This document shows positions 1 through 8,957 of a stretch of DNA of 64,000 bases, piece after piece. Within the stretch, counting starts at the first letter, position 1, and the number at the start of each line of letters is the position of its first letter. The stretch covers positions 1 to 64,000 of the forward strand of contig DVKR01000029.1 of assembly GCA_018715935.1 (NCBI GenBank), in the 5' to 3' direction. The notes under the pieces were generated by a model that was not told the DNA's origin, ran no database searches, and saw only the letters and a list, made by a program, of their open reading frames with translations. Source of the DNA: Candidatus Aphodovivens excrementavium. Lineage in GTDB: Bacteria > Actinomycetota > Coriobacteriia > Coriobacteriales > Eggerthellaceae. The position numbers were made by a program, and so were the translations under genes.

Positions 1-76
<76 letters not shown>

Positions 77-86
77 TTTTAGCGAT

Positions 87-135
87 AAACGCTCCACCGT
101 GAGCCGAGTTTGCCGGTGGAGCGTTTATTTATAAA
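87..135 (+). terminator. Hairpin terminator-like element after tRNA-Ile
   Basis: A perfect 13-pair stem (AAACGCTCCACCG at 87-99 with its complement at 114-126) closes a 14-base loop and is followed by an A/T-rich stretch. It lies between the two tRNA genes and suggests they are not simply co-transcribed to completion. Confidence 0.6.
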
Positions 136-161
136 AAGTGCCGTCCTCCAGAAGGACATAC

Positions 162-237
162 GGGGCATTAGCTCAGCTGGGAGAGCGCGGGCTTTGCAAG
201 CCTGAGGTCAGGGGTTCGATCCCCCTATGCTCCACCA
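162..237 (+). tRNA. tRNA-Ala (TGC)
   Basis: Complete 76-base cloverleaf: acceptor GGGGCAT pairs with ATGCTCC, anticodon TGC at 195-197, T-loop TTCGATC, and encoded CCA at 235-237. Decodes GCN alanine codons. Confidence 0.96.
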
Positions 238-246
238 TCAACGTCG

Positions 247-276
247 AGGCCGTCAGCTCAGGTTGGCGGCCTTTTT
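247..276 (+). terminator. Terminator of the tRNA-Ala gene
   Basis: Stem AGGCCG (247-252) pairs with CGGCCT (267-272) and is followed by a T run to 276, ten bases past the tRNA end. Its presence shows that no 23S rRNA gene follows. Confidence 0.7.
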
Positions 277-377
277 CGTGAGGCCGTCGGGGGATCGAAC
301 CCCGCGAGGGTTCGACAGCCCAGTGGGCTGTCGAATGAGGAGGGCGCAGCCCGACGTCCCGAGACGCGACGCGCCCA

Positions 378-1070
378 TCACAGCCAGAGATGAATAAGCC
401 CCAGCAACGCGATATGCGCAGGGTAATACGCATAGAAGAACCACTTCAAAGGTCTCCCGCGCTTCCCGTTGTAACGGCACAGCAATAGTCCCGCAATTCC
501 ATTTCCAAGGGCATACAGAAACACCGGAAGTGCGGCAACAGATCCCATAGCCAATTCGAACAGAGCCGGTAAGCCAAAACCCAGCATGGGAAGTGCGGCA
601 GAATAGAGCGCCCGTTCCCGCTGCGTGGGCATGAGAGCGGAAATGAGAATCATGGGAATGCCGATAAAACCCCAGTCGCACACTCCGCTTACCACTATTC
701 CTCCCGCAACCAAACCCCACCAAAGGGCGCGCTTGCTCACAACGCTTCTGAGGTGAAGCAGACCCAACCCGAGAAACAGGGTTACCAGGACGTTGCACTG
801 ATTATCTAAAAAGAGACTGTAGGGGATTTGGGACACAAGCGCGAAGACGCCGAGCCTGATCTCGTACTTCCGAATATTGGACGTGTGTCGCCAGCCCTCG
901 GCGAGCAAGAAAGCCATGATGGGAAACGTAACGCCGCCCGCACCTTCCATGACGCACATCACAGGAAAGGGGAGCTGCTCGGAAAACAGCCAGGAGGCGT
1001 GGTTGCACGTCATGCCCACTATGGCGATGATTTTAAGCGCAAACGACGATATGCCCGACTTCTCCTGCAT
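378..1070 (-). CDS. TraX family integral membrane protein
   Basis: A 230-residue, very hydrophobic protein with about seven to eight predicted membrane segments. It resembles the TraX family, named after the F-plasmid pilin N-acetyltransferase; chromosomal copies are common in anaerobes and their acyl acceptor is unknown. The N-terminal part (SGISSFALKIIAIVGMTCNH, then an Asn-His pair early in the first helix) and the FPIMAFLLAEGW stretch fit the family. ATG at 1070 is preferred over an upstream GTG because AAAGG lies five bases before it. It is divergent from the CPBP protease gene. No plasmid genes surround it, so a role in conjugation is not supported. Confidence 0.8.
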   Translation of the reverse strand: MQEKSGISSFALKIIAIVGMTCNHASWLFSEQLPFPVMCVMEGAGGVTFPIMAFLLAEGWRHTSNIRKYEIRLGVFALVSQIPYSLFLDNQCNVLVTLFLGLGLLHLRSVVSKRALWWGLVAGGIVVSGVCDWGFIGIPMILISALMPTQRERALYSAALPMLGFGLPALFELAMGSVAALPVFLYALGNGIAGLLLCRYNGKRGRPLKWFFYAYYPAHIALLGLIHLWL

Positions 1071-1204
1071 ACCCACCTTTAAAACGTACCTTTTCGTTAA
1101 CAGTTCCTAGTAAAGCGATGAGCTGGTGATATGCTACCATTGCGAAAGATTCAGGGGGACATGATAGAAAATCACCATTTCGAACAATCAATGGAAGGCA
1201 CCTG

Positions 1205-2134
1205 GTGAAACCCACAGAAAGCAAATCGAGCGGCAAAACCTCGCGCGCTGCGCTTTTGTGGTGCAGGAAAAACCCCCTCGAGGTTGCCGTTCTCACGTTT
1301 TTGGTAACTCTGCTGGCTCTGTCTTTAGGCTCTTCGGTTTTCACTGCGCTGTTTCCCGCCCCCATGGAAAACGCCGAATCGCTTGCTGCGGCATTGTTTT
1401 CCGCGCTGCTCTGCTCGGCGGTGGTGTCGGTTCCCCTCATTTCCACGCGAAAGAAGCGAGTCGCCGAATTAAGGCCTTCGGCCGCGCTCATTGCGGTTTT
1501 GTGTCTCGTCCTTTCCGCCGTGGGATATCTTGTTGTTCTGTATCTTATGTACAACGAGCAGGGAAACCCGCTTCTCGTTCTTATGGGGAATAATTCAGCG
1601 GAAATTGCAGAGGAAGCAATAAGGCAGTTCACTCCATTGACGGGGGTCTCGCGAATACTCGCCTTTTTGATTGTCTGTCTTGCGACGGCGTATTACGAAG
1701 AGGCGCTCTTTCGCGTTTTGCTCCATCGCGGTGTGGAGGAAGTCATTTGCCAGAGAAGCTCGACGTGCACACGGCCTACGTTTTATGCCGCTTTGGCGGT
1801 GAGCGCGCTGTTCGGTCTTCTTCATGTTACCGGGGTGTCGTATTCTCTCTCGAATGAGCAGGTAATAATTCAAACGGTACTCAAGTTTCTTCAAGGGATG
1901 CTCTTTGGCCTGATCATGACGGGGCTTCTAAAGAGAAGCGGAAGCTTTGTGTTCATTGCTGGTCTTCATGCCTGTTACGACCTCCTGCTCTTTTTCCCCT
2001 ATGCACTTTCGTTTGGCGTATTCCCCCTTTCGTACTGCACGGACTCGGTTTCGGCGACAGCCGCTTTGGCTGTATCGGTGACTCTTCTCGTTCCGGCAGC
2101 GGTAGGAGCCATTCGCAGCTTGCATCGTGGGTAA
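1205..2134 (+). CDS. CPBP family intramembrane metalloprotease
   Basis: A 309-residue membrane protein with about eight hydrophobic segments. The CPBP (Abi/CaaX protease and bacteriocin-processing) signature is visible: motif 1 YYEEALFR near residue 165 (tandem Glu and Arg), motif 2 FGLLHVTG (His) and motif 3 AGLHACYD (His). These are the expected metal ligands and catalytic residues of a glutamate-type intramembrane protease. It starts at GTG with GGAAGG upstream. Substrate unknown; no bacteriocin precursor is adjacent. It is monocistronic and divergent from the TraX gene. Confidence 0.88.
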   Translation: MKPTESKSSGKTSRAALLWCRKNPLEVAVLTFLVTLLALSLGSSVFTALFPAPMENAESLAAALFSALLCSAVVSVPLISTRKKRVAELRPSAALIAVLCLVLSAVGYLVVLYLMYNEQGNPLLVLMGNNSAEIAEEAIRQFTPLTGVSRILAFLIVCLATAYYEEALFRVLLHRGVEEVICQRSSTCTRPTFYAALAVSALFGLLHVTGVSYSLSNEQVIIQTVLKFLQGMLFGLIMTGLLKRSGSFVFIAGLHACYDLLLFFPYALSFGVFPLSYCTDSVSATAALAVSVTLLVPAAVGAIRSLHRG

Positions 2135-2404
2135 TGCGACTGAGGTGCGAAGACGGATAAATGCGCTCCGAGCACTGAATTGCGTGCGGGCCAGCGTGAC
2201 AGCTCCAATACGGGGGAATGCAGGGAGAAAAACCGCAAACCCAATGCGAAGAAAGCAGCACGGCAGCTCGGATGCAGGAAGATGTAGGGTACACTCCTTT
2301 GCCGCTGAGCGGCTGCTTATGGGGGAGCCGTGCACAATCACGCGCGTTGTTGTCCCACGTGTTAGAATCATCTGCTGCAACCGTATGTAGTATGGCAGGA
2401 GAAC

Positions 2405-2995
2405 ATGAACCGATCCGAAGCGCTGCGAATTCTTGGGCTTTCTTCCGATGCGAGCCCTGACGAAATAAAGGCAGCGTACCGGGAAACGGCTCAAATTCTT
2501 CATCCAGACAAATTCGCTGGCAACAAAAAACTGCAGGAACGCGCAACGGAGCAGTTCAAGAACTTGCAAGAGGCCTACGACGTCCTGACAAAAAAGGCGT
2601 CGTCGGCAAGGGCGGGCGCTTCTTCTCGTTCTGCCTCATCGCGGTCGACAAACGGTTTTTCTGGTCTCGACGAAGAGCAGGAGATAGAAGCACGCTTGTC
2701 GGGCATTGCGGCCGCGCGCGTGCAGCTGGCTGCCCAGCGAGATGCGTTCAGCGACGAGCGCCGCAATGGCATAGGGTTTTTAGCTGTAGGCGGCTGCCTC
2801 GCGCTTATTTGCGGACGCCGTCCAACGGGTCTTTTTCTTGCGGTTTGCGCGCTTGCTTCGGCTGCGGCGATATGGGGAGCCGTCCAGGTTCTTTCTGCTC
2901 AGCGCAGCATAGCGACGCTCGACGTGCGCTTGGCCGAACTTCGTGCGGAACAAAACAAGCTAACCGAACGCCTCGCTGAGATAAGAGAAGGGTAA
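2405..2995 (+). CDS. J-domain (DnaJ-like) membrane protein
   Basis: A 196-residue protein. Residues 1-60 form a J domain with the diagnostic HPD in LHPDKF, which stimulates DnaK ATPase. A Ser/Ala-rich linker follows, then a short charged segment, two adjacent membrane helices at about 118-160 and a C-terminal coiled-coil-like tail. There is no Gly/Phe region or zinc-finger domain, so this is a type III J protein, probably recruiting DnaK to the inner face of the membrane. AGGAG lies just before the ATG. It ends 44 bases before typA and may be co-transcribed with it. Confidence 0.85.
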   Translation: MNRSEALRILGLSSDASPDEIKAAYRETAQILHPDKFAGNKKLQERATEQFKNLQEAYDVLTKKASSARAGASSRSASSRSTNGFSGLDEEQEIEARLSGIAAARVQLAAQRDAFSDERRNGIGFLAVGGCLALICGRRPTGLFLAVCALASAAAIWGAVQVLSAQRSIATLDVRLAELRAEQNKLTERLAEIREG

Positions 2996-3039
2996 TCCGT
3001 CTGCTTGGCAAAGCAGGCGAAGAAGAAAGAAGGAGAGCA

Positions 3040-4854
3040 GTGAAGCAGGAGAATTTGCGCAACGTTGCCATCATCGCTCACGTTGATCATGGCAAGACCA
3101 CCTTGGTGGACCGTTTGTTGTACGCAGCGGGCGTGTTTCGCGCCAACCAGCAGGTGGAAGACCGCGTGCTTGATAGCAACGACCAGGAGCGTGAGCGCGG
3201 CATCACCATTTTGTCTAAGAACATTTCCATCACGTACAAAGACGTGAAGATCAACGTTATCGACACGCCCGGCCATGCCGATTTCGGCGGCGAGGTCGAG
3301 CGCGTTTTGAACATGGCTGACGGCGCGTTGCTTATCGTCGACGCTTACGAGGGGCCAAAGCCCCAAACGCGCTTCGTTCTTTCTCATGCGCTGGCATCTA
3401 ACCTGAAAATCGTGGTGGTGGTCAACAAGATCGACCGTCCCAACGCCGATCCCGAAGGCGCGGTTGACAAGGTGTTCGATCTGATGGTTGAACTGGGAGC
3501 AACCGACGAGCAGCTCGACTTCAAGGTAATCTACACCTCCGCAGTCAACGGCTACGCTCGCGTTGAGCCCAACGACGGCAACATGGACATGATTCCGTTG
3601 CTCGACACCATTTTGGAGGAGATTCCCGCTCCCGATGTAGAGCCCGATGGTTCGGTTGCGCTTCAGGTATGCACGGTTGACCACAGCAGCTACGAGGGTC
3701 GTATCGGCGTGGGACGCTTGCATAGCGGCATCCTGCACGAAAAGGAGCAGGTGCTGGTGGTTCGCCCCGACGGCTCTCAGTACAACGCTCAGATCCGCAA
3801 GGTATACACCTTCGACAAGCTGGGAAAGGTTGAAGTTCCCGAAGCACATGCCGGTGACATCATCGCGGTTATCGGCGTTGAGGACGCCGACATCGGCGAC
3901 GTTATCACCGACCCCGAAAACCCGGTAGAAATGCCGCCGATTGCCGTGGAAGAACCCACCATGTCGGTAGTATTCGAGGCTTCTACGAGCCCGCTGGTAG
4001 GTCGTGACGGCGAGATCGTGGGTGCCCGTCAGCTGAAAGAGCGCCTGATGCGAGAAAAGGAGAGCAACATCTCCATGCGCATCAACGAGACCGAAGACAA
4101 ATCGGGCATCGAGGTGGCAGGACGCGGCGTGCTGCACCTTTCCGTGTTGATGGAGACGATGCGCCGCGAGGGCTTCGAGTTCCAAGTGGGCCGCCCTCAG
4201 GTGGTCTATAAAACCGCTGAAGACGGCAGCAAACTTGAACCCATCGAGGAGGCCACCGTTGACGTTCCCAACGATTATTCCGGCAAGGCTATCGAGGTTA
4301 TGGGTACTGCAGGCGGCATCATGGAGGACATGGCTTCCGATGACAGCATGACCCATCTGGTCTTCCGTATTCCTTCGCGCGGAACCATGGGTTTGAAAAC
4401 CCGTATCCTTAACGCGACGCACGGCGAGGCGGTGTTATTCCATCGCTTCCGTGAATACGGGCCGTTTACGGGAGAGATGGCAGGCCGAAAAAACGGCAGC
4501 ATGATTGCAATGTCTACGGGAAAAGCCGTGGCATATGCGCTTGATACGCTCCAAGAGCGCGGAAAGCTCTTCGTTGGCCCGGGCGACGAGTGCTACGAAG
4601 GCATGATCGTGGGAGAGTCCGCCAAAGAAGGCGATATGGTGGTCAATGTGGAGAAGACCAAAAACCTTGGCAATCAACGCTCTTCCACGGCAGACAAGGC
4701 AATTCAGCTGACGCCTCCCATAACCTTCACGTTGGAAGAAGCGCTGGAATACATCGAGGACGACGAGTTGGTTGAGGTCACTCCGCTTAACATCCGCCTG
4801 CGCAAACGCATCTTGTCGGCAACTGAACGCAAGAAGGCGGCGAAGCGTCAGTAA
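3040..4854 (+). CDS. typA: Translational GTPase TypA/BipA
   Basis: A 604-residue ribosome-associated GTPase of the EF-G superfamily. It has G1 AHVDHGKTT near residue 14, the effector-region ERERGIT, G3 DTPGHADF and G4 NKIDRP, followed by the EF-G-like beta-barrel and domains III and V and the BipA-specific C-terminal domain. Length matches the family. TypA supports 50S assembly and growth under cold and other stress. The start is GTG with GGAGAG seven bases upstream. A strong hairpin terminator follows. Confidence 0.97.
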   Translation: MKQENLRNVAIIAHVDHGKTTLVDRLLYAAGVFRANQQVEDRVLDSNDQERERGITILSKNISITYKDVKINVIDTPGHADFGGEVERVLNMADGALLIVDAYEGPKPQTRFVLSHALASNLKIVVVVNKIDRPNADPEGAVDKVFDLMVELGATDEQLDFKVIYTSAVNGYARVEPNDGNMDMIPLLDTILEEIPAPDVEPDGSVALQVCTVDHSSYEGRIGVGRLHSGILHEKEQVLVVRPDGSQYNAQIRKVYTFDKLGKVEVPEAHAGDIIAVIGVEDADIGDVITDPENPVEMPPIAVEEPTMSVVFEASTSPLVGRDGEIVGARQLKERLMREKESNISMRINETEDKSGIEVAGRGVLHLSVLMETMRREGFEFQVGRPQVVYKTAEDGSKLEPIEEATVDVPNDYSGKAIEVMGTAGGIMEDMASDDSMTHLVFRIPSRGTMGLKTRILNATHGEAVLFHRFREYGPFTGEMAGRKNGSMIAMSTGKAVAYALDTLQERGKLFVGPGDECYEGMIVGESAKEGDMVVNVEKTKNLGNQRSSTADKAIQLTPPITFTLEEALEYIEDDELVEVTPLNIRLRKRILSATERKKAAKRQ

Positions 4855-4916
4855 GCCAGAGGCTCGATCGTCCTACGTGCGCGGGCGATCCGGTAATTCA
4901 TCTCCATCAATATCGA

Positions 4917-4957
4917 GCGCCGAAAGAAGCAGCGAGAGCTTCTTTCGGCGCTTCTTC
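4917..4957 (+). terminator. Terminator of typA
   Basis: A perfect 14-pair stem (4917-4930 with 4938-4951, GCGCCGAAAGAAGC and its complement) with a 7-base loop, followed by a pyrimidine/T-rich tail. Confidence 0.85.
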
Positions 4958-5111
4958 TTTGCATTATGGCGGCGTGTGTGAAACAGAAGTGGGCATCTTG
5001 TGCAGCGGTTAAGGCTCAATTAACCGTGTGCGAAAATACACTGCGTCGTATCCCATGTTCCGCAAGGTCTTGTACCTTCGCGAACATGAAAACATAAAGG
5101 GAAGGGCCCAT

Positions 5112-6344
5112 ATGATAACTGCGCGCTTTATTAAAGTGGCTTGCGTGGCCGGGTTAGCTGCAGCGTGCGTGTGTGGTAGCGCCGCATGCTCATCTTCTAC
5201 GACTTCAGGGTTAACCGGCGGCGTGGCGGCAACGGTCAACGGGGTGGAAATATCCGAAGACGAGGTGACCACCACCATTCAGAACCTTCGCACGTCTTAC
5301 GGGCTTGAAGACCAAGACACGTGGGGCAACTACCTGGCACAAATGGGTATGACCCCGGAAGAACTCCGTACCAACGTTATTGAATCGTTTGAAGACGAGG
5401 AACTCCAAAAACAGGGCGCCGAAGAGCGGGGCGTAACTGTCGACCAAGCCGATATTGATGCGGTTGTTGAGCAAATCAAAGCGAACTACGACTCGGAAGA
5501 TAAATGGAATCAGGCGCTTGAACAGGCTGGTTTTGCTGACGAGGCCGATTATCGCGAAAACGTAAACGACGGCCTGCTGCGCGAGGCGCTGCTGGAGTCG
5601 TTCACTGCGGAGGATCCTACCGACGAGGAGATCGTCGAATACGCCTCCACTGCCATAACGTTTGATGTCGCCAAACGCTCCTCTCATATTTTGTTCGATC
5701 CCAACGATCAAGAAACTGCGCAGTCGGTTCTCGATCAGATCAACGCTGGCGAGATCGATTTCGCCACTGCAGCCCAGGAATACTCTACCGACACGGGCAG
5801 CGCACAAGACGGTGGCGATGTTGGTTGGGATCAGCTCACGACGTTTGTAGATGAGTATCAAACGGCCTTAGACGGGCTGTCGGTGGGTCAGGTGAGCGAG
5901 CTCGTTGAGAGCGATTACGGCTGGCATATCATCACCTGCACAGACGAGTTCGTTCCTCCTGACGAAATCACTTCGATCGATCAGCTTCCCCAGGAATTCG
6001 TGGATTCGTACCGCGACTCGCTTTCTCAGGAAAAGCAGCAAGAGGCCTATCAGACTTGGTTTGAGGAGTATAAAGAGAGTGCCGACATCGTAGTGAACGA
6101 CCCGCCGGAGGGTTTGCCCTACATGGTTGATATGTCGCAATATCAAACCGAAGACACATCCGAAGACGCTACCGAGGGCGAATCTACCGATGAGAGCGCC
6201 GGCAGCGCTGAGGGCGACGCCACGGCCGACGCAAGCGCCGAAGGCGAGTCTGCCGAAGACTCCACGGCCGACGCGAGCGCTTCTTCTGAGGGAGAGTCGA
6301 CCGATGCCGAAACGAGCGGTGAGAGCTCCGCTGAAGCTGCGTAG
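5112..6344 (+). CDS. Lipoprotein peptidyl-prolyl isomerase (SurA/PrsA parvulin type)
   Basis: A 410-residue secreted foldase. ATG 5112 gives a classic signal peptide with a lipobox ending GSAAC near residue 23, so the mature protein is lipid-anchored outside the membrane; the upstream in-frame ATG at 5028 would bury this signal. Residues about 40-170 form a SurA-N-like chaperone domain, and residues about 190-280 a PpiC rotamase domain (RSSHILF...GGDVGW...YGWHII). The last 60 residues are a low-complexity tail of Glu, Ser, Ala, Asp and Thr. It probably assists folding of exported proteins. GGGAAGGG lies before the ATG. Confidence 0.92.
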   Translation: MITARFIKVACVAGLAAACVCGSAACSSSTTSGLTGGVAATVNGVEISEDEVTTTIQNLRTSYGLEDQDTWGNYLAQMGMTPEELRTNVIESFEDEELQKQGAEERGVTVDQADIDAVVEQIKANYDSEDKWNQALEQAGFADEADYRENVNDGLLREALLESFTAEDPTDEEIVEYASTAITFDVAKRSSHILFDPNDQETAQSVLDQINAGEIDFATAAQEYSTDTGSAQDGGDVGWDQLTTFVDEYQTALDGLSVGQVSELVESDYGWHIITCTDEFVPPDEITSIDQLPQEFVDSYRDSLSQEKQQEAYQTWFEEYKESADIVVNDPPEGLPYMVDMSQYQTEDTSEDATEGESTDESAGSAEGDATADASAEGESAEDSTADASASSEGESTDAETSGESSAEAA

Positions 6345-6364
6345 CAAATGCACTTATGTTTTGC

Positions 6365-6393
6365 TTGTGAGAGCGTAGCAGCTGCGCTATACT
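6365..6393 (+). promoter_or_regulatory. Sigma-70-type promoter of tRNA-Ser (GGA)
   Basis: TTGTGA (6365-6370), a 17-base spacer and TATACT (6388-6393), placed about 43 bases before the tRNA gene. It starts only a few bases after the lipoprotein stop codon. Confidence 0.6.
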
Positions 6394-6435
6394 ATGTTGC
6401 TGCTGCGCTCCAGTAAGCGCCAAGCGGTTTATTGC

Positions 6436-6527
6436 GGAGAGATGTCCGAGCTGGCCGAAGGAGCACGATTGGAAATCGTGTATGCGCCAAAAGCGTATCC
6501 GGGGTTCGAATCCCCGTCTCTCCGCCA
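6436..6527 (+). tRNA. tRNA-Ser (GGA)
   Basis: A class II tRNA with a long variable arm. Acceptor GGAGAGA pairs with TCTCTCC, anticodon GGA is at 6471-6473, and CCA is encoded at 6525-6527. Confidence 0.95.
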
Positions 6528-6535
6528 GAAAAAGT

Positions 6536-6570
6536 AACGCTGCAGCTATCCACAGATTGCAGCGTTTTTT
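6536..6570 (+). terminator. Terminator of tRNA-Ser (GGA)
   Basis: Stem AACGCTGCA (6536-6544) pairs with TGCAGCGTT (6558-6566) and is followed by a T run. Confidence 0.8.
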
Positions 6571-6607
6571 ATATCGAACGGTAGGGTTTACCTATCGCAC
6601 CCCATGC

Positions 6608-6700
6608 GGAGGGGTGGCAGAGTGGTTGAATGCGGCGGTCTCGAAAACCGTTTTGCCCGTAATCCGGGTAACGAGGGTTCGAATCCCTCCTCCTCCGCCA
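6608..6700 (+). tRNA. tRNA-Ser (CGA)
   Basis: A second class II serine tRNA with a long variable arm. Acceptor GGAGGGG pairs with a CCTCCTCC stretch, anticodon CGA is at 6642-6644 and CCA is encoded. The two serine tRNAs are separated by a terminator, so they are probably transcribed independently. Confidence 0.95.
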
Positions 6701-6711
6701 GAGCGATCCTT

Positions 6712-6740
6712 CAGGCCCGGCAGTGCGCCGGGCCTGTTTC
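6712..6740 (+). terminator. Terminator of tRNA-Ser (CGA)
   Basis: A ten-pair GC stem (CAGGCCCGGC at 6712-6721, complement at 6727-6736) with a five-base loop and a TTTCTT tail. Confidence 0.85.
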
Positions 6741-6912
6741 TTATCGTGTGTTTGATCTTGCCGAAAAAGCCCGTCGTCTCACAAGGTTGTAAGGATGCGG
6801 GGAGAGTTTTCGCCTACACTGTCCGAAACAAGATTCTGCGTTCCTGCAGAATGCTTCATCTACTTGGTGTGAAACGCAGCGCAAGCGTGCGTCGGCCGGA
6901 AAGGAAAACGCT

Positions 6913-7491
6913 ATGACCGAACGTATAGTAGAGAGCTCGGTTGACGAAGTTCCCGAAATTCCTGAGATCCTCGAGAAGGTTCTGCTGTTCTCCCTCGACC
7001 GAGCGAAAGGCAAAATGGAGGAAGGGGAAGACGTTGTCCCCTTCACCTCGCTTGCCGTCAAGGAAACGCTTTTTATGGAAAGTCATCCTGGCGATGACGA
7101 GCAAGCCTGTTTCAACCTGGCGCGCCACACCGTGCAAAACGCGCGCGGAGCGGAAGCCTATTCGTTCTGCTATGACGGCTATGTTGATTTGGACACGGGT
7201 ATGCAAGACGCCCTTATCGCTGAAGGAGGAGTGCCCGGCGCCGATAAAGGGTTTGCGGTAGGGCAACTCTATACGGTGGAGGAGGACGGCACCGTTTCCT
7301 TCGAGTCGGAGCCGGTATACATCGGTCCTGCGCCTAACTTCATGATTGCGCTTAAGCCCGCAGGCGAATACGACGACGAGGAAATCGACGAGAAATACCT
7401 TGACGACGAAGAAGTTGAAAACGAAGACGATGGCATGTCGTCTGACGACGCTGCCGAGGCGACCGAGGACGCAAAGACCGAAGAAGACTAG
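6913..7491 (+). CDS. Uncharacterised acidic protein
   Basis: I do not recognise this 192-residue protein. It has no signal peptide or membrane segment. Residues 1-145 look like a compact soluble domain with a conserved-looking stretch (FSLDRAKGKMEEGEDVVPFT and a later Cys-Tyr-Asp-Gly-Tyr-Val patch). From about 150 to the end it is a strongly acidic tail of Asp, Glu and Ala. GGAAAGGA just before the ATG gives good initiation. It stands alone between the tRNA-Ser pair and the ribosomal-protein operon and has its own terminator. The tail resembles that of L9 and the parvulin of this genome, so it may be a lineage-specific addition. Confidence 0.75.
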   Translation: MTERIVESSVDEVPEIPEILEKVLLFSLDRAKGKMEEGEDVVPFTSLAVKETLFMESHPGDDEQACFNLARHTVQNARGAEAYSFCYDGYVDLDTGMQDALIAEGGVPGADKGFAVGQLYTVEEDGTVSFESEPVYIGPAPNFMIALKPAGEYDDEEIDEKYLDDEEVENEDDGMSSDDAAEATEDAKTEED

Positions 7492-7518
7492 CTCGCGAAA
7501 GAAACATGCGAGGTTTGC

Positions 7519-7558
7519 AAAAGAAGCGCGCGATATAAACGTGCGCTTCTTTTGTTTT
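7519..7558 (+). terminator. Terminator after the acidic protein gene
   Basis: Stem AAAAGAAGCGC (7519-7529) pairs with GCGCTTCTTTT (7543-7553), ending in a T-rich tract. Confidence 0.8.
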
Positions 7559-7838
7559 ATGCGCAAGGAAGAGCTCGTTTTTCGAATAACTTTCTCACAT
7601 TGCGCAGAGACATACTGTCGTATGTCGCATAAGGCGGCGATGGTATCGTGCCAAGCACTGAGGCGTCGTCGGACGGTATTGGTACTTGTCTACAAGCAAG
7701 GACGTGGTGAAAGCGTGAACAAACCATGTAACCAGCGCCCCTTGCAGGAAAGCTTTGCTAGAATAGGCAGGCTGTTCCTGCCCCGGGCGAAATGCCTTCA
7801 CCAGCCCCGGGGCCGTAAAGTCCAAAGGAGGTGAGCTG
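7559..7838 (+). promoter_or_regulatory. Leader and promoter region of the rpsF operon with a candidate S6:S18 hairpin
   Basis: This non-coding stretch holds a TAGAAT box at 7759-7764 without a clear -35 partner. Two hairpins follow: GGCAGG/CCTGCC at about 7766-7782, and a GC-rich stem CCCCGGG (7781-7787) with CCCGGGG (7806-7812). The second sits just upstream of the rpsF Shine-Dalgarno. Many bacteria have an S6:S18-binding RNA at this place that gives feedback control. Position and GC-rich stem fit, but I cannot confirm the consensus bulge. Confidence 0.4.
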
Positions 7839-8132
7839 ATGAAGGCTTACGAACTGCTGTATTTTGTTGCTCCTACTATCGATGAGGACACCCGCGCTGC
7901 TGTTACGAAGCGTATCGAAACCGCTATCGCGCAGGGCAATGGCACCATCGACAACGTCGACAATTGGGGCAAGCGCAAACTCGCTTATGAGATCAATGGT
8001 CTGAATGACGGCGATTATACGCTCGTCGACTTCCATGCCAATCCGGCCGATGTCGCAGAACTCGATCGCGTGCTTCGCATTACCGACGCGGTAGTACGTC
8101 ACATGATCGTTAAGCGTCCGGACCGCGACTAA
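7839..8132 (+). CDS. rpsF: 30S ribosomal protein S6
   Basis: 97 residues, typical for S6: MKAYELLYFVAPTID at the start, and the WGKRKLAYEINGLNDG core followed by DRVLRITDAVVRHMIVKR. It binds S18 and 16S rRNA in the platform of the small subunit. A perfect AAAGGAGGTGA precedes the ATG. First gene of the rpsF-ssb-rpsR-rplI operon. Confidence 0.98.
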   Translation: MKAYELLYFVAPTIDEDTRAAVTKRIETAIAQGNGTIDNVDNWGKRKLAYEINGLNDGDYTLVDFHANPADVAELDRVLRITDAVVRHMIVKRPDRD

Positions 8133-8185
8133 TTGCACAGTAAAGCAAAGACGGCCTATGCCGTCGCATGGAAGAGGTGAAGATC

Positions 8186-8659
8186 ATGAGCATCAACAGG
8201 GTTATCATCAGCGGGAACCTTACGCGCGACCCCGAACTGCGTCAAACGTCAAGCGGTACTAACGTGTTGTCTTTCGGCGTTGCGGTGAACGATCGCCGTC
8301 GCAATCCGCAAACGGGCGAGTGGGAGGATTACCCCAACTTTATCGATTGCACCATGTTCGGAGCTCGTGCCGACGCGCTTTCGCGGTATCTGTCCAAGGG
8401 AACAAAGGTTGCCATCGAGGGCAAACTCCGTTGGAGCCAATGGGAGCGCGAAGGGCAGAAGCGCAGCAAGATCGAAGTCATCGTTGACGAGCTTGAGTTC
8501 ATGACGAGCCGCGGCAACGGTGAGCCTCGCCAATACGCGCCCGCACAACCCGCTTCGAACCAGTATGGTTCTGCTCAGAACGGGCAGTACGCAACGTCGA
8601 ACCCTGCGCCTGTGATCGACGCCTCCTCATCTGTTTATGACGAGGACATTCCGTTCTAA
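8186..8659 (+). CDS. ssb: Single-stranded DNA-binding protein
   Basis: 157 residues. An OB fold covers about 1-110 ([20 protein letters not shown], then [20 protein letters not shown]), then a Gln/Ala/Ser-rich linker, and the acidic tip DEDIPF that recruits replication and repair proteins. ATG 8186 is chosen because GAAGAGGTGA lies directly before it; an in-frame ATG six codons earlier would lie upstream of this ribosome site. Its place between rpsF and rpsR is the standard arrangement. Confidence 0.97.
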   Translation: MSINRVIISGNLTRDPELRQTSSGTNVLSFGVAVNDRRRNPQTGEWEDYPNFIDCTMFGARADALSRYLSKGTKVAIEGKLRWSQWEREGQKRSKIEVIVDELEFMTSRGNGEPRQYAPAQPASNQYGSAQNGQYATSNPAPVIDASSSVYDEDIPF

Positions 8660-8681
8660 GCGAAACGAAAGAGGTTTACTA

Positions 8682-8942
8682 ATGGCTGAATATGTAAAGC
8701 AGCCTCGGCGTAAGTACTGCCAGTTCTGCAAGGACGACGCGCAGTACATCGACTACAAAGATACGCAGCTGCTGCGCAAGTACGTTACCGACCGTGGCAA
8801 AATCAAGCCCCGTCGCGTGACGGGTGCCTGCACCCAGCATCAGCGCGACATCGCAAACGCGGTGAAGCGCGCCCGCGAGATGGCTTTGATGCCCTACGCA
8901 GTTCCCGCTGTTAGCGGCCGTGGCGACCGTCGCAACCGCTAG
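8682..8942 (+). CDS. rpsR: 30S ribosomal protein S18
   Basis: 86 residues with the S18 hallmarks [36 protein letters not shown] and [17 protein letters not shown]. It keeps Cys residues at the N-terminal CxxC and in TGAC, the pattern of zinc-binding (C+) S18. It is the S6 partner in the 30S subunit. AAAGAGG lies before the ATG. The next gene, rplI, starts 15 bases after its stop codon. Confidence 0.97.
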   Translation: MAEYVKQPRRKYCQFCKDDAQYIDYKDTQLLRKYVTDRGKIKPRRVTGACTQHQRDIANAVKRAREMALMPYAVPAVSGRGDRRNR

Positions 8943-8957
8943 GCGCAAGGAGGTATC

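Noticed and set aside
173-798. Open frames across tRNA-Ala and the 3' end of the TraX gene
   Set aside because: They run through a tRNA gene, a terminator or a real gene in another frame and show no protein family.
2899-4422. A 507-codon open frame antisense to typA
   Set aside because: It has no recognisable family, no ribosome site, and exactly mirrors the codon pattern of the well-defined typA gene. Long antisense frames are common in GC-rich genes.
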